A stretch of 64,000 nucleotides of DNA. It comes from Paraburkholderia sp. BL25I1N1. GTDB taxonomy: Bacteria; Pseudomonadota; Gammaproteobacteria; Burkholderiales; Burkholderiaceae. Under the pieces are notes generated by a model that saw only the letters and a list, made by a program, of their open reading frames with translations, did no database searches and was not told the origin of the DNA. Made by a program: the position numbers and the translations under genes. This document shows, piece by piece, positions 40,836 to 48,809 of the stretch; within the stretch, counting starts at the first letter, position 1; the number at the start of each line of letters is the position of its first letter. The DNA lies in NCBI RefSeq assembly GCF_003002025.1, contig NZ_PVZB01000011.1, forward strand, positions 218,913-282,912. The letters are read 5' to 3'.

Positions 40836-42215
40836 TTGGCAACCGTCAATTCCGGCGCGCGGCTCGATCGCCTGCCCATCAGCCGTTTTCACTGGAACAT
40901 TCTCGGCCTGATCGGCGCAGGCGCCTTCCTCGACGCATTCGATATCTATCTCGCTAACGGCGCGTTAGCCGCGATGGTCAAAAGCGGCTTCACCGATTTG
41001 CGGCTCGGCTCGTTTTTCATCTCCGCGACCTTCATGGGCATGATGATCGGCGCGGGTCTGTCCGGTTATCTCGGCGACCGCTTCGGCCGGCGTTATTCGT
41101 ATCAGGCGAATCTCGCGATCTTCGGTCTCGCGTCGATCGCCGCGTGCTTCGCGCCGAATATCTACTGGCTGATCCTGCTGCGTTTCATCATGGGCGTGGG
41201 GCTTGGGGCAGAACTGGTGGTGGCGGCCGGAACGTTGTGCGAATTCGTGCCGCCGGCCACGCGCGGACGCTGGACTTCGCTGCTCGCGTTGATCATCAAT
41301 TCCGGCCTCCTTGGCGCGACGGCGATCGGCTATTGGGTGATTCCGCATCTCGGCTGGCGCTATATGTTTGCGATTGCCGGGATCGGTGCGCTCGTCGTGT
41401 GGTTTCTGCGGCATCGCATGCCGGAATCGCCGCGCTGGCTGGAAACGGTCGGACGGCTCGACGAAGCCGAGGCAACGGTGTCGGCGATCGAGCGGCAGGT
41501 CGAAGCGCGGGTCGGCAAGTTGCCGCCGGTGTCCCGCGTGATGAGCCACGAGGTGCCGGCCGCGCCGTTCTCTGCGCTGTTCGCGCGCGGCATGATCGGC
41601 CGCACGCTGGTGGCGGCGCTTACCTGCATGGCGATCAACATGTCGCTGTATGGATTTGTCGCGTGGTTGCCGACGTTCTTCGTCAAGGAAGGGCTGACGA
41701 TCGTGCAATCGTTGGGATTCGTGCTGCTGATGTCGTTCGGCGCACCGGCCGGCGCGGTGGTCGGGTATCTGGTCACGGACCGGATCGGCCGGCGTAACGG
41801 CATCGTGCTGTTCTCGCTCGTGACAATCGCGCTCGGGTTCGTGTACGTGCAGATGCGGGCGCCGGCGGCGATTTCCATCGTGGGGTTCGCACTGGTGACG
41901 GCGATCTATACGGTATGCACGCTCGGATTGTTCGGCTATATCCCGGAACTGTTTCCGACCGCGCATCGGTTGCGGGGGACGGGCGTCGCCGGTACATGCG
42001 GACGCGCCGCTTCCATGTCGACGCCTTATGTGGCGCTGTTGTTGTACACGCACTTCGGTGTGACCGGCGTGCTGACGATGGTCGGCGGCGTTCTGCTGTT
42101 GCTGAGCGTGGCGATCCTTGCGCTGCGGATCGAAACGAGTCAGCAGACGCCAGAAGACATCTCGCCCGATGCTGAGCTCACGCCGAGCGGAGAGTGGTTC
42201 GAAAAGTCGGTGTAA
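40836..42215 (+). CDS. MFS transporter, probable itaconate/organic acid importer
   Basis: A 459-residue transporter with 12 predicted helices, starting at TTG 40836. The TTG is supported by AGGAGAC at 40824-40830 with normal spacing and no better ATG. Family motifs include GAFLDAFDIYLANGAL and LSGYLGDRFGRRYSY, plus IPELFPTAHRLRGTGVAG near the end. This is the sugar/aromatic acid-type MFS. It follows the itaconate genes by 245 bp, so import of itaconate or a related C5 acid is likely but inferred. Confidence 0.85.
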   Translation: MATVNSGARLDRLPISRFHWNILGLIGAGAFLDAFDIYLANGALAAMVKSGFTDLRLGSFFISATFMGMMIGAGLSGYLGDRFGRRYSYQANLAIFGLASIAACFAPNIYWLILLRFIMGVGLGAELVVAAGTLCEFVPPATRGRWTSLLALIINSGLLGATAIGYWVIPHLGWRYMFAIAGIGALVVWFLRHRMPESPRWLETVGRLDEAEATVSAIERQVEARVGKLPPVSRVMSHEVPAAPFSALFARGMIGRTLVAALTCMAINMSLYGFVAWLPTFFVKEGLTIVQSLGFVLLMSFGAPAGAVVGYLVTDRIGRRNGIVLFSLVTIALGFVYVQMRAPAAISIVGFALVTAIYTVCTLGLFGYIPELFPTAHRLRGTGVAGTCGRAASMSTPYVALLLYTHFGVTGVLTMVGGVLLLLSVAILALRIETSQQTPEDISPDAELTPSGEWFEKSV

Positions 42216-42392
42216 CCGATCGAGCGCATGAGGCGGTCCGTCGATTCGATCTTTCAGACGCGAGCGCGTTTCAAAGTAACCGTACCTCGACGCCGCACCG
42301 CTGCGCTCGCGAACTCACCGCGTGCCCCGCTTTTGTGCGCGACGCGCGCGAGCGAGTGCATCGACGGCGCTCGCCAGCGGGCCGCGAAGTGC

Positions 42393-42761
42393 TCAGCAGG
42401 CCGCGGGCATCGCCGCATCGCTTTCGCATTCGGCCAGCAACGAGAGCAGCTTGTCCAGCGCGAATGGTTTCCTCAGAAAGCCTTTGACGGGGAAGGCGGG
42501 CGCTTCGCCGCTGCCGCTCGTCAGAATCACGGGTACGGAAGCCAGTTCACTGCGGGCCTGCATCGATTCGATCAGTTCGGCGCCGTCCATGTTGGGCATG
42601 CGCCAGTCGCACACCACCGCGCTGACGCGCGTGCGTTGCAGTCGTTCAAAAGCTTCGGCGCCGTCCGCCGCCGTGGCGACCGTGTAACCACGGCCGACCA
42701 GCACGGCGCGTAGCGCGGACAATGCCTCGGGTTGGTCGTCGACCAGTAATACGCGACTCAT
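42393..42761 (-). CDS. Stand-alone response-regulator receiver protein
   Basis: A 122-residue receiver domain without an output domain. ATG 42761 gives MSRVLLVDDQPEALSAL; the phospho-acceptor Asp is in AVVCDWRMPNMDGAEL; the Thr/Ser switch is VILTSGSG and the conserved Lys is in GFLRKPFALDKL. Frames upstream lack domain character. No partner kinase is adjacent. It sits on the minus strand between the itaconate operon and the LysR gene. Confidence 0.88.
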   Translation of the reverse strand: MSRVLLVDDQPEALSALRAVLVGRGYTVATAADGAEAFERLQRTRVSAVVCDWRMPNMDGAELIESMQARSELASVPVILTSGSGEAPAFPVKGFLRKPFALDKLLSLLAECESDAAMPAAC

Positions 42762-43034
42762 GATGCTTATGCCTGAAATGTTCGGTTGGACCGGGCCGGG
42801 GGTGTCCGTGGCGCCAGCCGTGACAGGGAGGCGGCCTGAACTGCCATATGTTCTTGCCCTGTCGAGCCGCAACATTAAGCAAGTGCCGTGCCTGGCTATA
42901 TGAAGGAAAGCGATGTGCGAAGTTGCGGGCGAAACCGGCGGCTCAGCGGAGACCGTCCGGCACTTTCTTCACGCCCGGTTAAGATTGGCCTTTGTCTTGC
43001 GAGCGCCCAGCAGCGCTTCAACCAGGCCGTCATC

Positions 43035-43922
43035 ATGCATTTCGATTTCGTGGACTTGCGTCTGCTCATCAATATCGCCGACACGCAAAATCTGGCGCGC
43101 GCCGCGGAGCGTTCGCATCTGTCGGCGCCGGCGGCGAGCAACCGGGTCAAGAATCTCGAGGAACAACTGGGTTTCAAGCTGCTTTATCGCACCAGCCAGG
43201 GCGTGACGCTTACGCCCGCGGGCGAAGCCTTCGTGCATCACGCGCGGCTCGTGCTCGAACGGGTCGAGCATCTGGCCGGCGACATGCAGGAGTACGGCGA
43301 AGGCATCAAGGGACACGTACGCATCTGGGCCAATACCACGGCAATCAGCGAGTTCATGCCGGCCGTGCTGAGCCATTTCTTGCGCGATCATCCTGACGTC
43401 AACATCGACCTGCGCGAAGTGTTGAGCGGTGAAATCGTCAAGGGTGTGGCGGATAGCGCGACGGATATCGGCATCGTCGCGGGCAACGTGCACGCGGAGC
43501 ATCTGGAAATGCTGCCGTATCGCGACGACCGGCTCGTGCTGGTCACGTCGCGCGATCATCCAATGGCGCGTCTGGCGTCGGTGGACTTTGCGCAAGTGCT
43601 CACGGCCAATTTCGTGAGCTTGCCGACCTCTAGCGCGATCCACGCGTTCATCACGAGTGCCGCCGATGCGCTCGGCGCGCGGCTGAAACTGCGCATCCAG
43701 GTCGGCAACTTCGAAGCCGCTTGCCGGATGATCGAAGCGGGCGTGGGCATCGGCATCGTGCCGGAATCGGTCGCGCTGCGGCACAGGAAGACGATGCAGA
43801 TCGCCACGGTCGGACTGAACGATCCTTGGGCCGAGCGCAAGCTCAAGATCTGCGTGCGCAGCCTCAAGGACCTGCCGCCGTTCGCGCGTGTGCTGGTCGA
43901 CCGGCTGATGGCGGGCGTTTAA
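43035..43922 (+). CDS. LysR-family regulator, probable itaconate operon regulator
   Basis: A 295-residue LysR regulator. ATG 43035 yields the usual start MHFDFVDLRLLINIADTQNL and helix-turn-helix RAAERSHLSAPAASNRVKNL. The effector domain holds GIVAGNVHAEHLEML and AACRMIEAGVGIGIVPES. In P. aeruginosa the itaconate cluster is flanked by a LysR gene, so this protein is the best candidate regulator of the operon at 35091-42215, even though a receiver gene now separates them. Confidence 0.82.
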   Translation: MHFDFVDLRLLINIADTQNLARAAERSHLSAPAASNRVKNLEEQLGFKLLYRTSQGVTLTPAGEAFVHHARLVLERVEHLAGDMQEYGEGIKGHVRIWANTTAISEFMPAVLSHFLRDHPDVNIDLREVLSGEIVKGVADSATDIGIVAGNVHAEHLEMLPYRDDRLVLVTSRDHPMARLASVDFAQVLTANFVSLPTSSAIHAFITSAADALGARLKLRIQVGNFEAACRMIEAGVGIGIVPESVALRHRKTMQIATVGLNDPWAERKLKICVRSLKDLPPFARVLVDRLMAGV

Positions 43923-44252
43923 GGCCGATAGTTGCCGGCGTTCAGTCGCGCGCCATGGATCCGTAACGATCAAGCTGCCGGGCCAGATGTCGTTCCGGGT
44001 GCCCTTTCTGGTGGCGCCATGTATTTCCAATAAGAAACTAATGGGCCAGGGCCAATGTGCGGGCGTGAGTTGATGCCTCGGTCCGCTAAAACGCGAAACA
44101 ATTGATTCGGCGGACCGACTTGCATAGACACAGCAAGACTTTGCGGCCTTTGCCCCGGCCCGCTCCGGGCAAATACCCTTGCCGCCATAAAAGCCCGCGT
44201 GTATAGTTTCCGAACTTACTCTTGTTTCGCATCGGAAATTAAAGGGATTTTC
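43923..44252. other. Intergenic region with inverted repeat and ALDH promoter
   Basis: No gene is supported. A 9-bp inverted repeat, TCGGTCCGC (44078-44086) and GCGGACCGA (44110-44118), with 23 bp between arms may bind a regulator or form an RNA stem. The promoter of the aldehyde dehydrogenase lies further right (44179-44207). Confidence 0.6.
44179..44207 (+). promoter_or_regulatory. Sigma-70 promoter of the ALDH/oxidase operon
   Basis: TTGCCG (44179-44184) and TATAGT (44202-44207) are separated by exactly 17 bp, a good sigma-70 match. The predicted start is near 44214, leaving a leader of about 39 nt with an AAAGGGA ribosome site before ATG 44253. Confidence 0.65.
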
Positions 44253-45752
44253 ATGGACGCTTCCACCATCCTCGCCGACCTCGGCATCGCCCACGCGGCG
44301 CAAGCCGGCGACATCGCGGTTCATTCGCCTATCACCGGCGAACTCATCGGCCGTGTGGCCAGCAACACGGTGACGGAAGTCGACACGGCCCTTGCCCAGG
44401 CGAAAGAGGCGTACACCGCCTGGCGTAACGTGCCGGCGCCGCGGCGCGGCGAACTGGTGCGTCTGCTCGGCAACCGTCTGCGTGAAAAGAAGCAGGCGCT
44501 CGGCAGCATCATCACGCTCGAGACCGGCAAGATTCTTCAGGAAGGCTTGGGCGAAGTGCAGGAAATGATCGACATCTGCGATTTCGCGGTCGGTCTGTCG
44601 CGCCAGCTGTACGGCCTGACGATCGCCTCGGAGCGTCCGGGGCATCGCATGGCGGAGACGTGGCATCCCATGGGCACCTGCGTCGTGATCTCGGCGTTCA
44701 ATTTTCCGGCTGCGGTGTGGTCGTGGAATGCGGCACTCGCGCTGGTCTGCGGCAATGCGGTGATCTGGAAGCCGTCGGAAAAGACGCCGCTCACCGCGCT
44801 CGCCGTCAATCAGATTCTCAGCGAAGCGCGGCAAGAGTTCGGCGATGCGCCGGCCGGCCTCACCGCCTTGATCAACGGCGGCCGCGACGTGGGCGCGAAG
44901 CTCGTGGCCGATCCGCGCGCGTCGATTGTCAGCGCGACGGGCAGCACGGAAATGGGCCGCACGGTCGGCGTGGAAGTGGCGAAGCGCTTCGGCCGCTCGC
45001 TGCTCGAACTCGGCGGCAACAATGCGGGCATCGTCACGCAAACGGCAGATCACGAACTCGCCATGCGCGGCATTCTGTTTTCGGCGGTGGGCACGGCGGG
45101 TCAGCGTTGCACGTCGTTGCGCCGTTTGTTCGTGCACGAGAGCGTGTATGACAAAACCATCGAGCGTTTGAAGCAGTTGTACAGCAAGGTGCCGATCGGC
45201 AATCCGCTCCAAAAGGGCACGCTGATGGGTCCGCTGATCGACAAGCAATCGTATGGCCGCATGCAGGAAGCACTGCAGCAGGCCACGGCCGAAGGTGGCA
45301 AGGTGTTCGGCGGCGAGCGCGTCGACGTGAAGGGCTATGAAAACGGCTATTACGTGCGTCCGGCTATCGTTGAAATGCCGTCGCAAACGTCGGTGGTATT
45401 GAAGGAGACCTTCGCGCCGATTCTCTACGTGTTGCGCTACAGCGATTTCGCCGACGCAGTCGAGGCGAACAACGCGGCGGTGCACGGCCTGTCGTCGTGC
45501 GTATTCACTACCGATCTTCGCGAAGCGGAACGCTTCCTGTCCGACTCGGGCAGCGACTGCGGCATCGCGAACGTCAACATCGGACCGAGCGGCGCGGAAA
45601 TCGGCGGCGCGTTCGGTGGCGAGAAGGAAACCGGCGGCGGCCGCGAGTCGGGTTCGGATGCGTGGAAGGCCTATATGCGCCGCGCCACCAATACGGTCAA
45701 CTACTCGTCGGCGTTGCCGCTCGCGCAGGGTATCGACTTCAATATCGGCTGA
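44253..45752 (+). CDS. amaB: Alpha-aminoadipate semialdehyde / piperideine-6-carboxylate dehydrogenase (ALDH7)
   Basis: A 499-residue NAD-linked aldehyde dehydrogenase of family 7. Signatures: SAFNFPAAVWSWNAALAL, SATGSTEMGRTVGVEV, LLELGGNNAGIV, and catalytic Cys286 in GTAGQRCTSLRR; C-terminal GAEIGGAFGGEKETGGGRE is typical of family 7. It oxidises 2-aminoadipate 6-semialdehyde to 2-aminoadipate. A DAO-type oxidase and an aminotransferase follow, as expected for lysine/pipecolate catabolism (Pseudomonas amaA/amaB). Confidence 0.9.
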   Translation: MDASTILADLGIAHAAQAGDIAVHSPITGELIGRVASNTVTEVDTALAQAKEAYTAWRNVPAPRRGELVRLLGNRLREKKQALGSIITLETGKILQEGLGEVQEMIDICDFAVGLSRQLYGLTIASERPGHRMAETWHPMGTCVVISAFNFPAAVWSWNAALALVCGNAVIWKPSEKTPLTALAVNQILSEARQEFGDAPAGLTALINGGRDVGAKLVADPRASIVSATGSTEMGRTVGVEVAKRFGRSLLELGGNNAGIVTQTADHELAMRGILFSAVGTAGQRCTSLRRLFVHESVYDKTIERLKQLYSKVPIGNPLQKGTLMGPLIDKQSYGRMQEALQQATAEGGKVFGGERVDVKGYENGYYVRPAIVEMPSQTSVVLKETFAPILYVLRYSDFADAVEANNAAVHGLSSCVFTTDLREAERFLSDSGSDCGIANVNIGPSGAEIGGAFGGEKETGGGRESGSDAWKAYMRRATNTVNYSSALPLAQGIDFNIG

Positions 45753-45775
45753 TACCGCTCGCTTGACCGGTGCAA

Positions 45776-45803
45776 AGCAACGGCGCATTCCTGCGCCGTT
45801 GCT
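45776..45803. other. 12-bp perfect hairpin between ALDH and oxidase genes
   Basis: AGCAACGGCGCA (45776-45787) and TGCGCCGTTGCT (45792-45803) form a perfect 12-bp stem with a TTCC loop, 23 bp after the ALDH stop. No U-run follows, so complete termination is unlikely. It may protect the upstream mRNA end or partly attenuate the downstream genes. Confidence 0.55.
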
Positions 45804-45879
45804 AATTGACAGAACCTCTTCAGCAATCCGTTTGCGCCGCCGGCGTTTGCGAGCGGCCACGCTACTCGTGGAGTAAGAC

Positions 45880-47052
45880 GTGAGTTCCAAAGTCGTGATC
45901 GTCGGCGGTGGGGTGATCGGCAGCTCGATTGCGTATTTCTTGCGACTGTCCGATCCGACAGTCGGCGTGACTGTGATCGAACGCGATCCGACTTATGCGC
46001 GCTCGTCGTCGGCGTTATCGGCGGCGTCGATCCGTCAGCAATTCTCCACACCGCTTTCCATTCAGATGTCGCTATACGGCATCGAGTTTTTGCGCTCGAT
46101 CGGCGAACGGCTCGAGGTCGATGGCGCGAAGCCGTCGATCGATCTGCACGAAGGCGGTTATCTGTTTCTCGCAACACCGGCCGGCGAGACCACGCTGCGC
46201 GAGAATCACGCGCTGCAAACGAGTCTTGGCGCCGACATCAGCCTGCTCGACCAGCACGCATTGCAAGCGCGCTTTCCCTGGCTCAACACAGAAGACCTCG
46301 TGGCCGGCGCATACGGTGAAAGCGGCGAGGGCTGGTTCGACGGCTATGGACTCGTGCAGGCGCTACGCAAGAAGGCGCAGTCGCTCGGCGCGCGCTACAT
46401 CGCCGCCGATGTCACCGCCATTCACCGCGACGGCAAACGCGTCACGCAAGTGCAGACCGCGAGCGGCGAGACCTACGCTTGCGACGTAATGGTCAATGCA
46501 GCCGGCGCATGGTCGCGCAAAGTCGCGCAGATGGTCGGCATCGACATTCCGGTCTACGCGCGGCGCCGCAGTATTTTCAACGTTAGCTCGCCGGGGCAGC
46601 TCGAACGGTGTCCGTTGCTGATCGATCCGAGCGGCGTATACTTCCGTCCCGAAGGAAAATCGTTTATCTGCGGCACGTCGCCGTCGGCGGATAACGACCC
46701 CGACGATCTGCCGCTCGACGAAGTCGATCACGCACTCTTCGACGACGTGATCTGGCCGACGCTCGCGCATCGCGTGCCGCAATTCGAAGCGCTGCGCGTG
46801 CAGAATTGCTGGTCCGGCTACTACGAATACAACGTGCTCGATCAGAACGCGATCATCGGCTATCACCCCGATGTCGATAACTGCATTTTCGCCAACGGTT
46901 TTAGCGGTCACGGTTTGCAGCAAGGTCCGGCCACGGGGCGCGGCATCAGCGAACTGATTCTGCACGGCCGCTATACGACGCTCGATCTGGGCTCGCTGAG
47001 CTTCACGCGTGTGCTGGAAAACCGGCCCATCGTGGAGAAGAACGTGGTGTAG
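45880..47052 (+). CDS. amaA: FAD-dependent amino-acid oxidase, probable L-pipecolate oxidase
   Basis: A 390-residue DAO-family flavoenzyme starting at GTG 45880, six bases after GGAG. The FAD Rossmann motif is VVIVGGGVIGSSIAYFL; the substrate/FAD region has SALSAASIRQQFSTPLSIQ; the C-terminal closing motif is IFANGFSGHGLQQGPATGRGI. Pairing with an ALDH7 suggests oxidation of L-pipecolate to piperideine-6-carboxylate, the substrate of that enzyme. Sarcosine or other secondary amines are alternatives. Confidence 0.8.
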   Translation: MSSKVVIVGGGVIGSSIAYFLRLSDPTVGVTVIERDPTYARSSSALSAASIRQQFSTPLSIQMSLYGIEFLRSIGERLEVDGAKPSIDLHEGGYLFLATPAGETTLRENHALQTSLGADISLLDQHALQARFPWLNTEDLVAGAYGESGEGWFDGYGLVQALRKKAQSLGARYIAADVTAIHRDGKRVTQVQTASGETYACDVMVNAAGAWSRKVAQMVGIDIPVYARRRSIFNVSSPGQLERCPLLIDPSGVYFRPEGKSFICGTSPSADNDPDDLPLDEVDHALFDDVIWPTLAHRVPQFEALRVQNCWSGYYEYNVLDQNAIIGYHPDVDNCIFANGFSGHGLQQGPATGRGISELILHGRYTTLDLGSLSFTRVLENRPIVEKNVV

Positions 47053-47172
47053 CCGCGTGCATCGGGGTGATGCGGAAAACGCAATACGTAGTGCGTAGAT
47101 AGCGTTTGCCGCCCGCCTCGGCAATGGTCACAATCGGCGACGATCTTTCTTCCTGAGAAGCGGCCCGTCACC

Positions 47173-48353
47173 ATGTTCACGTTCAATCCCGCATTCGAAG
47201 CGCCGACCGGTTCGCCGATCCGCGAACTGTTCAAGTATCTGGCGCAACCCGGCATGATCTCGTTTGCCGGCGGCTATCCGGCGAGCGACCTGTTCGATCG
47301 TGACGGGCTCGATGCCGCTGCGTCGCGCGCTTCGCAACACACCACGCTCTGCCTGCAATACGGCCCGACCGACGGCCTGCCTGTCCTCAAAGAACAACTC
47401 GCGCACCTGACGGCGCGCCGCGGCGTGTCTTGCACGCCGCAGGACGTGCTGGTGACGACCGGCTCGCAGCAAGGCTTCGATCTGCTGCTGCGCGTGATGG
47501 TCGCGCCCGGCGATGTGGTGCTGGTCGAGCAGCCCGCTTATCCCGCGACCTTGCAGGCGCTCAAGCTGCAAGAGGCCGACGTGATCAGAACGGCCTCGAT
47601 ATCGGTGCGCTCGCCGCGCTGCTCGACTCGGGCACGCTGCGCCGGCCGCCGAAGCTGTTGTACACGGTGCCCACGTTCGCGAATCCCACTGGAGCGACCT
47701 TGTCGCTCGAACGCCGCACGGCGTTGCTGAAGCTGGCGGCGCGTCACCGCTTTCTGATCGTCGAAGACGATCCCTACGGCGATCTGCGCTTCACTGGCGC
47801 GGCGTTGCCTTCGCTGCTCGCCCTGAGCGAACAGGTGCCGGGGTCGCGCGATTGGGTCGTGCATTTCTCGAGTCTCTCGAAGATCGTCGCGCCGGGCTTG
47901 CGCGTGGGCTGGATGCTCGCGCACGCGGAGATTCTGCGACGCTGCGTGGTCGCCAAGCAGACCGTCGATCTGTGCAGCTCGCCGTGGACCCAGGCGATCG
48001 CCGCGGAGTATCTCGCGAGCGGTGCGCTGGAGCAGCATTTGCCGCGGATCGTCGACGCCTACGCTGTGAAATGCCGCACGCTCTGCGATGCGCTCGACGC
48101 GCAACTGGCGGAGCAGCTCGCATTTCATCGTCCTGCTGGCGGCATGTTCGTATGGGCGCGATTGAAGGCCGGTCAGAATGCGTCCGATTATCTGCGCGCC
48201 TGTATCGAGCGCAATGTGATGTTTGTGCCGGGTGTCGCGTTCTATAAAGATAATATCGATTCGTCGGCACTACGTTTGTCGTTTGCCGCGCCCGGTGTGT
48301 CGGATATCGAAACGGGCGTGCGGAGAATGAAGCAGACGCTTGAGCATTTTTGA
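47173..48353 (+). pseudogene. PLP-dependent aminotransferase, frameshifted (probable 2-aminoadipate aminotransferase)
   Basis: A class I/II aminotransferase of about 390 residues is split between two frames. The first frame, from ATG 47173, gives MFTFNPAFEAPTGSPIREL through VLVEQPAYPATLQALKLQEAD and then loses meaning near 47585. The second frame resumes at DQNGLDIGALAALLDSG and keeps TVPTFANPTGATLS, VEDDPYGDLRF and the PLP-lysine site HFSSLSKIVAPGLRVGWM to the stop at 48353. From memory of LysN-like relatives, several residues are missing at the junction, so a small deletion is likely. A sequencing error is also possible. Intact, it would convert 2-aminoadipate to 2-oxoadipate. Confidence 0.82.
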
Positions 48354-48404
48354 CGGCGGCTAAGGTGGTGCTCGCGTCAAAGCAGTAATCGCGATGCCTG
48401 AAAT

Positions 48405-48439
48405 AACCCGGCGCACATTGCGTGCAGCCGGGTTTTTTT
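48405..48439 (+). terminator. Intrinsic terminator after the lysine catabolism genes
   Basis: AACCCGGC (48405-48412) pairs with GCCGGGTT (48427-48434), with an inner GCAC/GTGC extension, and is followed by a run of seven T (48433-48439). It lies 52 bp after the aminotransferase stop and is the clearest plus-strand terminator in the window. Confidence 0.88.
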
Positions 48440-48809
48440 ACGCGCACGCTAAATCAAGCGGATTTAGCATAATAGCTCCGGACGAGTAATGCCATGCAAG
48501 CCGACGGGCGTCGTACCCAAGCGTCGAGGCCACGCCCCGCGTGTTCCGGCCTATAGGCGCGGCACTGGCTCGCGCCATTTAAACGAATCGAATCGCCGCA
48601 TCCAATGGAAGCGTTTCCTATTCCCTTAATCAGGCATGTGTCCGATTTTTGTCAAACTCCTCAAGCAAAGTCCCACTGTTAAATAGGAAGCGTCGTTGGT
48701 TTTCGGTTAAAAATATCGGTTATCATCGCTGCCTTCGGAGATTGATCCCGCTGGCATAATCCACCGGGCATCCGCGTTAATACCGTCGCATCGAACCAGA
48801 AGAAATCAG
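48440..48809. other. Gene-free leader of the macroglobulin operon
   Basis: No gene is supported in these 370 bases. The AT-rich stretch 48675-48725 just before the operon probably holds its promoter; a TATCAT (-10-like) occurs near 48720, without a convincing -35 at normal spacing. Together with the terminator to the left it isolates the operon transcriptionally. Confidence 0.5.

Noticed and set aside
42969..45890. 973-codon minus-strand frame spanning the LysR and ALDH genes
   Set aside because: It crosses a well-supported promoter and two clear genes on the other strand; the sequence is low-information Arg/His-rich.
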